Below, one piece after another: positions 1-5,288 of a DNA stretch of 5,288 bases; position 1 is the stretch's first letter, and every line of letters starts with the position of its first letter. A program made the translations under genes and the position numbers. This DNA is from an uncultured Allomuricauda sp. (lineage in GTDB: Bacteria; Bacteroidota; Bacteroidia; Flavobacteriales; Flavobacteriaceae), in assembly GCA_937911965.1 (NCBI GenBank), contig CALDPL010000285.1:1-5288 (forward strand), read 5' to 3'. The notes under the pieces are model-generated. The model had not been told where the DNA came from. It did no database searches and saw nothing but the letters and a program-made list of their open reading frames with translations.

Positions 1-1
1 G

Positions 2-2323
2 GATGTATCGGTAGATCTTTTGGTCGACAATACAGTGCCCCAAGTGGGAGAGGAAATAACATTTACGACCACCGTGGCCAATGCGGGTCCCAGTGTGGCC
101 ACCCAATTGGAGCTGACCCAATTGGTGGCCGATGGCTATTCCCTGTTGGATGTGACCGTTTCCCAGGGCAGCTATGACGAACAAACGGGCGTATGGACCC
201 TGGACAGTCTGGCCCCTTCGGCTCTCGCCACCCTGGACCTCAGGGTGGAAGTGCTGCCCAGGGGCAGTTATGTGCAGCATGTGGAACTCACCGGGCTCCT
301 TGAGCGGGATGTGGATTCCAGTCCGGGAAACAACGATCCTTCCGAGGACGATCAGCAAAGCCTGAAACCCGTTGTGGTCCCCGTATCGGATCTGGTGCTT
401 CACAAATCCGTGAACCAGTTGGGTCCCTATGTGGGGCAGGAGGTCTCCTTTTACATCACGGTCTCCAATTTGGGACCCAGTGATGCCCCGGGGGTGGAGG
501 TCCGTGATCTGTTGCCTTCGGGATACACCTTTGTCTCAGCCAGTACCGCATCCGGCAACTACGATCCCCTGACAGGGCTTTGGACCCTTGGGGGCAGCTT
601 GGTGGACCAAGGAGAGGAAACCCTTACCCTGGTCGCCCTGGTGAACAATGAGGGCGATTATTTCAATACGGCCGAAGTAGTGGCTTCCCAGAACCTTGAT
701 CCCAATTCCAATCCAGACAATACCTCGGTCTTTGAGAACGACCAGGACAGTGCCGGCACTACGCCCTTACCGGCGGCGGACCTTGAATTGACCTTGGAGG
801 TGGACGATGCCCAGCCGCAGGTGGGCACCCAGGTGACCTTCACCCTGACCGTAACGAACAAAGGGCCCAGCGATGCCATTGGAGTGGTGGTCCTGGACCT
901 GCTTCCCTCGGGCTATGATTATCTCTCGGACGACTCCGGGGGGCTGTACAACCCGTACGACGGGGAATGGGATATCGGCAGCCTGCCCTTGGGCGAAAAT
1001 GCGGTCTTGAACATTGCGGTCTTGGTCAATCCGACCGGAGATTACAACAATATGGCGGAAGTGGTGGCCTCCCGCTTTTTCGATCCGGATTCCAGCCCGA
1101 ACAACAATCTGCTCGAGGAGGATGACCAGCAAGAGCTCAGTACCGATCCCAGGCATATCTCCGATATTTCCCTGGAACTTAGCGTGGACGAACCAGAGCC
1201 CGAAATCGGCCAGGAGGTCCTCCTTGCCCTTGTGGTTCACAATGGGGGTCCCAATGATGCCAGGGGTTTGCTCATTGAACAAAGGGTGACCGACGGCCTT
1301 GAAATCACCTCGGCCGTGCCCAGTGGGGGCGACCATGATCTGGCCTCGGGACTTTGGGAGTTGGCTTCCCTGCCCAATGGACAATCGGCCAGTATACAAT
1401 TCAGGGCCCTGGTTTTGGAAAACGGTCCCTATGGGATTGATTTGGAACTGATGGCACTCGATGGCATTGATCCGGATTCCACTCCGGGCAATGGGGTGGA
1501 GTCCGAGGACGATCAGGTCGGTATATTGCTGGTACCGGATGGCCTGGCCGATCTTTCCCTTTCCATGGCCGTGGACCGACCAAACCCCAATGTGGGCGAG
1601 GCGGTCCGCTTTACGATCCTGGTCAGAAACCATGGGCCCACGGTGGCCCTTGGGGTGGAGGTCACAAGTTCGCTTCCCCCGGGCTATACCTATCAATCCC
1701 ATACGAGCAGCGCCGGGGTCTTCGATCCCACAAGCGGGCTGTGGCAGGTGGGGAACGGCATTTTTGAATTCAATACCGAGAGTCTGGAGATTTTGGCCTT
1801 GGTCAATCCCCCCACGGAACTTGATGACCAATACCTGCACCTGGCTCAAATCACCGGCAGTCGTTTTCCCGACCCCGATAGCGATCCCGCCACGGGCTTT
1901 GGGGTGGACGATTTGGGGGATGGTTTGGATGACGATGATGAAGCATCCGTCCTTGTGGTGCCCCAGAGTGTGGATTTGGTCCTCAGCAAGTCCATGGAGG
2001 AGATCGTCCCGAAAATTGGGGACAGGCTGGTCTTTTCCATTGGCATTGCCAATGAGGGAGCGGATGTGGCCACCCATATAGGGATTGAGGAACTTCTGCC
2101 CTCGGGTTACGGGTTCATCGCCGCTGAGGCTTCCTTGGGGACCTATGACCCCGCTTCCCATTTTTGGGATATCGAGGAGCTCGGGCCGGAGCTGACGGCC
2201 AGTTTGGAGTTGACCGTGGAGGTGCTCGATGGGGAAGATTATCTGAACAGGGTACAATTGGCCTATGTGGATCAATGGGACAGCGACCCTTCCAACGATT
2301 GGGCGGAGGCCGGGCTTGGTCCG
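2..2323 (+). repeat. Six tandem DUF11 repeat units within the surface protein
   Basis: Units begin at about 2, 389, 779, 1163, 1550 and 1973, each at an aspartate of a D(L/I/V).L pattern. Their lengths are 129, 130, 128, 129, 141 and 117 residues. Each unit carries N.GP or a variant near residue 30, a Gly-Tyr turn (LPSGY in units 2, 3 and 6, LPPGY in 5, degenerate in 1 and 4) and a conserved Trp in the YDP.TG.W segment. Units 1-5 end in an Asp/Asn-rich tail before the next unit. Unit 5 is longer because its tail is expanded to [16 protein letters not shown]. Unit 6 is shorter, losing most of the acidic tail before the sorting domain. The copies are similar as protein but have drifted widely at the DNA level, so this is an old array. 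The acidic tails could bind calcium, which is inference only. Confidence 0.88.
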
Positions 2324-2611
2324 GACTGCCTCCTGGTGTACAACGAGTTTTCCCCCAATGGGGACGGGGTGAACGATTTTTTTAAGATCGATTGTATAGA
2401 AAACTATCCGAACAACCTGCTTCAGGTGTTCAACCGATGGGGAAATATAGTGTTCGAGAGCCGTTCCTATAAGAATGATTGGGACGGGACCCCCAATGGG
2501 CGGGCGATGGTCCAAAAAGAAAAGCAACTGCCGGTGGGCACCTATTTCTATCTTCTGGACCTGGGGGATGGATCGAAGCCCCGGACGGACTGGCTCTATA
2601 TAAACAGATGA
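2..2611 (+). CDS. Large T9SS-secreted DUF11-repeat surface protein, 5' truncated by the window edge
   Basis: This is the C-terminal part (869 codons before the stop) of a large secreted surface or adhesin-like protein. The frame is open to the window edge, and the TTG at 20 is not a real start: the first residues ([16 protein letters not shown]) align without gaps to the opening of the later repeats (for example [16 protein letters not shown]). Six DUF11-type beta-sandwich repeats follow, with recurring motifs VG.E(V/I).F...V.N.GPS.A, LLPSGY, YDP.TG.W and an acidic tail DPDSxPxN...EDDQ. The last 95 residues form a gliding-motility-associated type B T9SS sorting domain ([27 protein letters not shown], terminal LYINR). 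Proteins of this build are exported by Sec and then the T9SS, and end up on the cell surface or released; adhesion is an inference. The PorP/SprF gene starts six bases after the stop, suggesting an operon. Full length, signal peptide and any N-terminal catalytic or binding domain are not visible. Confidence 0.93.
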   Translation, partial: DVSVDLLVDNTVPQVGEEITFTTTVANAGPSVATQLELTQLVADGYSLLDVTVSQGSYDEQTGVWTLDSLAPSALATLDLRVEVLPRGSYVQHVELTGLLERDVDSSPGNNDPSEDDQQSLKPVVVPVSDLVLHKSVNQLGPYVGQEVSFYITVSNLGPSDAPGVEVRDLLPSGYTFVSASTASGNYDPLTGLWTLGGSLVDQGEETLTLVALVNNEGDYFNTAEVVASQNLDPNSNPDNTSVFENDQDSAGTTPLPAADLELTLEVDDAQPQVGTQVTFTLTVTNKGPSDAIGVVVLDLLPSGYDYLSDDSGGLYNPYDGEWDIGSLPLGENAVLNIAVLVNPTGDYNNMAEVVASRFFDPDSSPNNNLLEEDDQQELSTDPRHISDISLELSVDEPEPEIGQEVLLALVVHNGGPNDARGLLIEQRVTDGLEITSAVPSGGDHDLASGLWELASLPNGQSASIQFRALVLENGPYGIDLELMALDGIDPDSTPGNGVESEDDQVGILLVPDGLADLSLSMAVDRPNPNVGEAVRFTILVRNHGPTVALGVEVTSSLPPGYTYQSHTSSAGVFDPTSGLWQVGNGIFEFNTESLEILALVNPPTELDDQYLHLAQITGSRFPDPDSDPATGFGVDDLGDGLDDDDEASVLVVPQSVDLVLSKSMEEIVPKIGDRLVFSIGIANEGADVATHIGIEELLPSGYGFIAAEASLGTYDPASHFWDIEELGPELTASLELTVEVLDGEDYLNRVQLAYVDQWDSDPSNDWAEAGLGPDCLLVYNEFSPNGDGVNDFFKIDCIENYPNNLLQVFNRWGNIVFESRSYKNDWDGTPNGRAMVQKEKQLPVGTYFYLLDLGDGSKPRTDWLYINR
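2324..2608 (+). other. Type B T9SS C-terminal sorting domain (CHU_C / gliding-motility-associated CTD)
   Basis: The final 95 residues match the gliding-motility-associated C-terminal domain family (TIGR04131 / CHU_C). Visible hallmarks are [34 protein letters not shown], a short Trp-Asp-Gly segment, [18 protein letters not shown] and the terminal WLYINR. In Flavobacterium johnsoniae, domains of this type (SprB-like, type B) need a PorP/SprF-family partner, unlike type A domains. The only two cysteines in the visible protein are here, 22 residues apart near the start of the domain, so a disulfide is possible. The Asp/Asn-rich SPNGDGVND loop looks like a metal-binding turn, which is inferred from composition. 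Confidence 0.9.
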
Positions 2612-2617
2612 CCTGAT

Positions 2618-3529
2618 ATGGGATACAAGGGGAACAAATTCGGGGGGTACAAGTGGATCATGGTCCTTTTTCTGCTGTTGGGGATGATGGGTTCCGCCCA
2701 ACAAGATCCCCAATACACCCAATACATGGTCAATCCCATGGGGGTGAACCCCGCCTTTGCGGGCAGGGGAGGGGAGTTCACCGCCCTTTTGATGCACCGT
2801 TCCCAATGGGTGGGAGTGGGTGGGGCCCCCAATACCCAGGTTCTGGCAGTGGATGCCCCCTTTGGGAAAAAGGTGGGTCTGGGAGGCGTGCTCACCCATG
2901 ATGCCCTGGGTCCCGCTTCGGAAATCTCCCTGGACGGAAATGTATCCTACACCATCCAATTGGACAGTTTGGGGAACAGGCTGTCCTTCGGCATCAGGGC
3001 CGGGGGAAGGCTCTTTGATGTGGATTTTTCCAAAGGAATTGCCGAGAACCCGGATGTGGCCTTCCAGGACAATCTGGAGAGCAAGCTTTTTCCCTCCATG
3101 GGCGCCGGGATCTATTATCAAGGCACCAAGGGTTATCTCGGGTTTGCGGTTCCCAATTTCTTTTCCCAAAAGCACTATGATGGGCAGCAACAGATGATCG
3201 CCGCCGAACGTCGGCACTATTACCTGATCGGGGGCAGGACGGTGGATCTGGGCGGGGAGATATCCCTCATGCCCGGCTTCTTTGTCAAATGGGTGCCGGG
3301 GGCACCCATGATCGCGGACCTTTCCGTGACCGCCCTGCTCAAGGAAACCTTTACCGTGGGGGCGGCCTATAGGTGGGATGATTCCTTTGCGGTCCTGTTG
3401 GGGCTGAGGATCAATTCCGGTCTGAGTGCGGGTTATGCCTATGACCTTACTTCCTCCAACCTGGGAAGCTATACCGGGGGTTCCCATGAAATTTTCCTCA
3501 GGTATGCCCTTGCTTCCCCAAAGGAATGA
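2618..3529 (+). CDS. PorP/SprF-family type IX secretion outer-membrane protein
   Basis: This 303-residue protein is probably an outer-membrane beta-barrel-like partner of the T9SS. Family members sit in the outer membrane and help export or anchor proteins with type B sorting domains. The N-terminus has lysines (K4, K7, K12), a hydrophobic stretch at about 13-24 and a likely signal peptidase I site after GSA (residue 27). The mature start QQDPQYTQYMVNP...NPAFAG (28-49) followed by LLMHRSQWVG (57-66) is the family signature. The chain ends in a beta-rich HEIFLRYALA segment. Length is normal for the family. The ATG at 2618 gives a complete signal peptide, six bases after the previous stop, so translational coupling is likely; no Shine-Dalgarno is seen, as is usual in Bacteroidota. 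By position it is the presumed cognate partner of the upstream sorting domain. It is most like SprF paralogs rather than core PorP, since it sits alone behind one cargo gene. Confidence 0.93.
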   Translation: MGYKGNKFGGYKWIMVLFLLLGMMGSAQQDPQYTQYMVNPMGVNPAFAGRGGEFTALLMHRSQWVGVGGAPNTQVLAVDAPFGKKVGLGGVLTHDALGPASEISLDGNVSYTIQLDSLGNRLSFGIRAGGRLFDVDFSKGIAENPDVAFQDNLESKLFPSMGAGIYYQGTKGYLGFAVPNFFSQKHYDGQQQMIAAERRHYYLIGGRTVDLGGEISLMPGFFVKWVPGAPMIADLSVTALLKETFTVGAAYRWDDSFAVLLGLRINSGLSAGYAYDLTSSNLGSYTGGSHEIFLRYALASPKE

Positions 3530-3591
3530 GGAAAGTGCACCGCCCCCTGGGCAGGTCCATGGAGGAAGTGCCCGTTCCCCTTGCCGAATAG
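3526..3591 (+). CDS. Possible 21-codon ORF overlapping the PorP/SprF stop codon
   Basis: An ATG at 3526 overlaps the TGA of the preceding gene in an ATGA arrangement, which often marks translational coupling. It opens a 21-codon frame beginning MRKVHRPLGR and ending LAE before TAG at 3589. An internal ATG at 3559 would give a 10-residue version. I recognise no family and see no signal peptide or membrane segment. A short weak hairpin (GGGCA at 3549-3553, TGCCC at 3569-3573) lies inside it. It could be a chance ORF, a remnant of a larger gene, or a leader for the gene at 3637. The base composition is GC-rich like real genes, but the length makes chance quite plausible. Confidence 0.15.
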   Translation: MRKVHRPLGRSMEEVPVPLAE

Positions 3592-3636
3592 TCCCTATCT
3601 TTATGGCGTGACGATCACTTTTTAAAATACACCGCC

Positions 3637-4218
3637 ATGGAACGAAATGAACTGTACCCCATATTTTTAAAGGTGACCCAATTGAACGTGCTCATTGTGG
3701 GCGGGGGCAATGTGGGTCTGGAAAAACTGACCTTCCTGCTCAAATCCAGCCCAGGGGCCCAAGTCCAAATGCTTGCCCCTGAGTTTTTGCCCGCGACGGT
3801 GGAGCTGGCCAAGGGGCATCAGGTGGAACTTCGGAAAGGATACTATCATTGGAGCCACTTGGAAGGAAAACATATGGTGATCGCCTGTACGGACAACCCC
3901 CAGGTGAACGAGGAGGTCTATCGCGATTGCAGGGAGCGGAGCATCTTGGTGAACGTGGCCGACAATCCCCCCTTCTGCGATTTTTATATGGGCGGCATCG
4001 TGACCAAGGGCCATGTGAAGGTGGCAATCTCCACCAATGGGAAATCCCCGACCACGGCCAAAAGGCTCAGGCAGTTCTTCGAGGATGTGATCCCGGAGGA
4101 CATTGATGAATTGGTCAGGAACCTCAATGCCTATCGAAAGGACCTGAAAGGTAGTTTCGAGGAAAAGGTGCATGCCCTCAATGAGGTGACCAAGGGACTA
4201 TTGGGACAAAAGGAATGA
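3637..4218 (+). CDS. Precorrin-2 dehydrogenase / sirohydrochlorin ferrochelatase (siroheme synthase, Met8p/CysG-B type)
   Basis: This cytoplasmic enzyme of 193 residues should oxidise precorrin-2 to sirohydrochlorin with NAD+ and probably insert Fe2+ to give siroheme, the cofactor of sulfite and nitrite reductases. Residues 17-27 (NVLIVGGGNVG) form the Rossmann dinucleotide-binding loop. VNVADNP places Asp109 at the position of the proposed catalytic aspartate of CysG (Asp104 in Salmonella). Residues 130-145 (AISTNGKSPTTAKRLR) match the SSGGTSPVLARLLR segment, and Ser137 aligns with CysG Ser128. The helical C-terminus (about 150-190) fits the dimerisation/chelatase region. The methyltransferase half of CysG is absent, so uroporphyrinogen-III methylation must come from another gene not in this window. 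The ATG at 3637 leaves a normal short N-terminus (MERNELYPIFLK) typical of flavobacterial members. It follows a 107-base gap, so it may have its own promoter, and it runs convergently toward the YegP-like gene. Confidence 0.93.
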   Translation: MERNELYPIFLKVTQLNVLIVGGGNVGLEKLTFLLKSSPGAQVQMLAPEFLPATVELAKGHQVELRKGYYHWSHLEGKHMVIACTDNPQVNEEVYRDCRERSILVNVADNPPFCDFYMGGIVTKGHVKVAISTNGKSPTTAKRLRQFFEDVIPEDIDELVRNLNAYRKDLKGSFEEKVHALNEVTKGLLGQKE

Positions 4219-4221
4219 TAC

Positions 4222-4258
4222 AAAAAAAACAGCCCCAAAAAGGAGCTGCTTGATTTTT
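4222..4258. terminator. Rho-independent terminator between convergent genes, strongest on the minus strand
   Basis: A hairpin with arms CAGCCCC (4230-4236) and GGAGCTG (4242-4248) around an AAAAA loop is flanked by eight A's on the left (4222-4229) and a T-run on the right (4254-4258). In minus-strand RNA the stem is seven pairs including one U-G wobble, followed at once by eight U's, an excellent terminator for the gene ending at 4275. In plus-strand RNA the same site has a C-A mismatch and its U-run comes five bases after the stem, so it would stop the siroheme synthase transcript less efficiently. It starts four bases after that gene's stop codon. Confidence 0.75.
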
Positions 4259-4274
4259 GAAATGAAGGATGGGC

Positions 4275-4604
4275 TCAGGAATTGTCCTCGGTATCGGCGC
4301 CCGGGGCATTCTTCTTAACGGAAGCGATGCCGTTTTCCATGGCGGAGGTACTGGAGTACATCTCCGAATTCCCAATGACCTGGCCGTTGGAGGCTTTAAG
4401 GTTGAAATAAGGGCTTCCGTCCTTTGCGGTCTTTCGCTCGAATCTTGCATCGTCCTGGGAGTTCTTTTTTACCGACTCGATGCCATTTTCGCAGGCAGCC
4501 TTGGTGGTGTATGCTTCACTGCTCAAAATAACCTGGCCGTTGCCGGCCTTCAAATTAAATCTGTATTGACCAGATTTGTCCGTTTTAATCTCAAATTTTC
4601 CCAT
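4275..4604 (-). CDS. YegP-family protein with two DUF1508 repeats
   Basis: This 109-residue protein consists of two copies of the small DUF1508 (UPF0339, YegP-like) module, each a likely beta-beta-beta-alpha unit. Copy 1 shows FNLKAGNGQVI..SE.Y (16-32) and ENGI.SVKKN (39-48). Copy 2 shows FNLKASNGQVI..SE.Y (67-83) and ENGIASVKKN (90-99). The length equals that of known two-repeat family members such as E. coli YegP, so it looks complete. No signal peptide or membrane segment is present, so it should be cytoplasmic. The biochemical function of the family is not established to my knowledge. The ATG at 4604 begins right at the first repeat (MGKFEIK) and is preceded by an A-rich leader without Shine-Dalgarno. 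It lies 123 bases downstream of nhaA on the same strand, has a candidate promoter of its own, and ends 26 bases before a strong terminator, so it is probably monocistronic. Confidence 0.93.
   Translation of the reverse strand: MGKFEIKTDKSGQYRFNLKAGNGQVILSSEAYTTKAACENGIESVKKNSQDDARFERKTAKDGSPYFNLKASNGQVIGNSEMYSSTSAMENGIASVKKNAPGADTEDNS
4308..4562 (-). repeat. Internal tandem duplication (153-base period) in the YegP-like gene
   Basis: Residues 15-48 and 66-99 align without gaps at an offset of exactly 51 residues, with 23 of 34 positions identical by eye. The duplication is still visible in DNA: ACCTGGCCGTTG occurs at 4378-4389 and again at 4531-4542, 153 bases apart, and CGATGCC at 4325 and 4478 keeps the same offset. 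The two-module arrangement is normal for this family. Confidence 0.88.
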
Positions 4605-4623
4605 GTTGTTATATTTTGAATTC

Positions 4624-4655
4624 TAAATCTATTGAATTAATTAAGATATAACCAA
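4624..4655 (-). promoter_or_regulatory. Candidate Bacteroidota-type promoter for the YegP-like gene
   Basis: On the minus strand a TAGATTTA element (4624-4631) resembles the -7 consensus TAnnTTTG, and a TTG (4653-4655) lies 21 bases upstream of it, close to the roughly 19-base spacing described for flavobacterial promoters. The -7 box is 19 bases from the ATG, giving a short leader. The surrounding sequence is strongly AT-rich compared with the genes. The last base of the -7 box does not match and the spacer is slightly long, so the match is moderate. Confidence 0.4.
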
Positions 4656-4727
4656 TAATTAAATGAAAATTTGATCATCCGGTACCATAAGGTGAACCCC
4701 GATCGGCTTGGAAGGTCCTTGGTGGCC

Positions 4728-5288
4728 TTAATCCGCCCCATTGGGGACCTTTTCCGGGTCTTTCAGGCTCACCCGTAAACTCAAGAGTCCAATCAATCCC
4801 GCAATCAGGGAGGAAATCATGATCACGATTTTTGCATTGTCTATAACGGTCTGATCGGAAAATGCGAGCAAGGCTATGAAAATCGACATGGTAAATCCGA
4901 TACCGGCCAAAAAGCCGGCACCCAGAATCGATTTCCAGTCCAGATCTTTGGGAAGTTTGCAAAGACCAAGGGTCACGGCCAGAAGGGTCAAAAGGAATAT
5001 GCCCAAGGGTTTGCCCAGGATAAGGCCAGCAGCAATTCCCAAACTGTAATTTTGGGACAGGATCCCCACCAGGTCCCCACTGAGAATGATCGCGGTATTG
5101 GCCAAGGCAAAAAGCGGCATGATGACAAAAGCCACCGGAATGTGCAACGCATTCTGCAATATATATGAGGTGGAGCGTTCATCCCCACGGTCGAATGGGA
5201 TCGCAAAGGCCAGCAACACCCCGGTGATCGTCGCGTGCACCCCGGAATTGAGCATAAAGTACCACATGGCCACCCCCCCAATCAGATA
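4728..5288 (-). CDS. nhaA: Na+/H+ antiporter NhaA, C-terminal half (5' end outside the window)
   Basis: The visible 186 residues match the C-terminal half of NhaA, an inner-membrane antiporter that exchanges cytoplasmic Na+ (or Li+) for external H+. The frame runs through the window edge (YLIGG before the GTG at 5273), so that GTG is not the start. It aligns without gaps to E. coli NhaA: NSGVHATITGV carries the His225 equivalent, PLFALANTA is helix IX, LILGKPLGI carries the Lys300 equivalent of helix X, and GIGFTMSIFIALLAF is helix XI, followed by one more helix and a short polar tail. Roughly six membrane segments are visible. The Na+-binding aspartates (Asp133, Asp163 and Asp164 in E. coli) lie in the missing part. 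Several pH-sensor residues of the VIII-IX loop are replaced. The stop at 4728 gives a normal C-terminus. No convincing terminator follows it, so some read-through into the YegP-like gene is possible. Confidence 0.95.
   Translation of the reverse strand, partial: YLIGGVAMWYFMLNSGVHATITGVLLAFAIPFDRGDERSTSYILQNALHIPVAFVIMPLFALANTAIILSGDLVGILSQNYSLGIAAGLILGKPLGIFLLTLLAVTLGLCKLPKDLDWKSILGAGFLAGIGFTMSIFIALLAFSDQTVIDNAKIVIMISSLIAGLIGLLSLRVSLKDPEKVPNGAD

Noticed and set aside
20..22. TTG as translation start of the adhesin
   Set aside because: Repeat alignment shows the frame continues upstream to the window edge in the register of the first repeat, and no signal peptide follows.
1461..2081. 206-codon plus-strand ORF inside the adhesin
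   Set aside because: It is an out-of-frame shadow of the DUF11 repeats, rich in Trp, Pro and Arg, with no domain.
767..3487. 906-codon minus-strand ORF as a real gene
   Set aside because: It is codon-registered with two well-supported plus-strand genes, spans both plus their junction, and its translation is low-complexity, rich in Gly, His, Ile and Gln, with no recognisable domain.
3549..3573. Hairpin GGGCA/TGCCC as terminator of the secretion operon
   Set aside because: The stem is only five pairs with a 15-base loop and has no following T-run.
3596..3603. TATCTTTA as a -7 promoter box for the siroheme synthase
   Set aside because: It fits TAnnTTTG at seven of eight positions, but no TTG or TTTG lies at the expected distance upstream, so it is too weak to list.
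3667..4173. 168-codon minus-strand ORF opposite the siroheme synthase
   Set aside because: The plus-strand frame carries clear Rossmann and CysG motifs; the antisense translation shows none.
4269..4619. 116-codon plus-strand ORF opposite the YegP-like gene
   Set aside because: The minus-strand product has two well-conserved DUF1508 repeats, a promoter and a terminator; the plus-strand frame has no family features and overlaps the terminator flank.
4699..4706. CCGATCGG palindrome downstream of nhaA as an operator or terminator
   Set aside because: It is a single short palindrome without loop or T-run, and easily expected by chance.

Overview
The window looks like chromosomal DNA from a GC-rich member of the Bacteroidota, most likely the family Flavobacteriaceae. 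The evidence is a type IX secretion (T9SS) cargo with a gliding-motility-type C-terminal sorting domain, a PorP/SprF-family partner directly behind it, genes without Shine-Dalgarno sequences, and a TAnnTTT-type promoter. Coding DNA is visibly GC-rich, while the 4605-4680 intergenic stretch is very AT-rich. The genus cannot be fixed from the sequence; a Robiginitalea-like GC-rich flavobacterium would fit.

Layout. (1) 2-2611, plus strand: the 3' part of a very large secreted surface protein. It has six visible DUF11-type beta-sandwich repeats of about 117-141 residues and a type B (CHU_C / TIGR04131-like) T9SS sorting domain; the 5' end lies outside the window. (2) 2618-3529, plus strand: a PorP/SprF-family outer-membrane protein, six bases downstream and in the same reading frame. 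A 21-codon ORF overlaps its stop codon (3526-3591) and is only a weak gene candidate. (3) 3637-4218, plus strand: a stand-alone precorrin-2 dehydrogenase/sirohydrochlorin ferrochelatase (siroheme synthase, Met8p/CysG-B type). (4) 4222-4258: a hairpin with an A-run on one side and a T-run on the other, serving two convergent transcripts and clearly better on the minus strand. (5) 4275-4604, minus strand: a small YegP/DUF1508 protein made of two 51-residue repeats, with its own candidate promoter. (6) 4728-5288, minus strand: the C-terminal half of an NhaA Na+/H+ antiporter whose 5' end is beyond the window.

How the genes work together. Genes 1 and 2 form a secretion pair: the repeat protein is exported by the Sec system and then the T9SS, and the SprF-like protein is the likely dedicated partner for its sorting domain. 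The siroheme gene (cofactor for sulfite and nitrite reductases), the YegP-like gene and nhaA are unrelated housekeeping or stress genes that share only location.

I see no mobile element, CRISPR array, tRNA, rRNA or recognisable riboswitch. Most of the window is ordinary flavobacterial chromosome. The points most worth checking are the adhesin/SprF pair and its repeat architecture, the substituted pH-sensor cluster in NhaA, the small ORF overlapping the sprF-like stop, and the internal duplication in the YegP-like gene.
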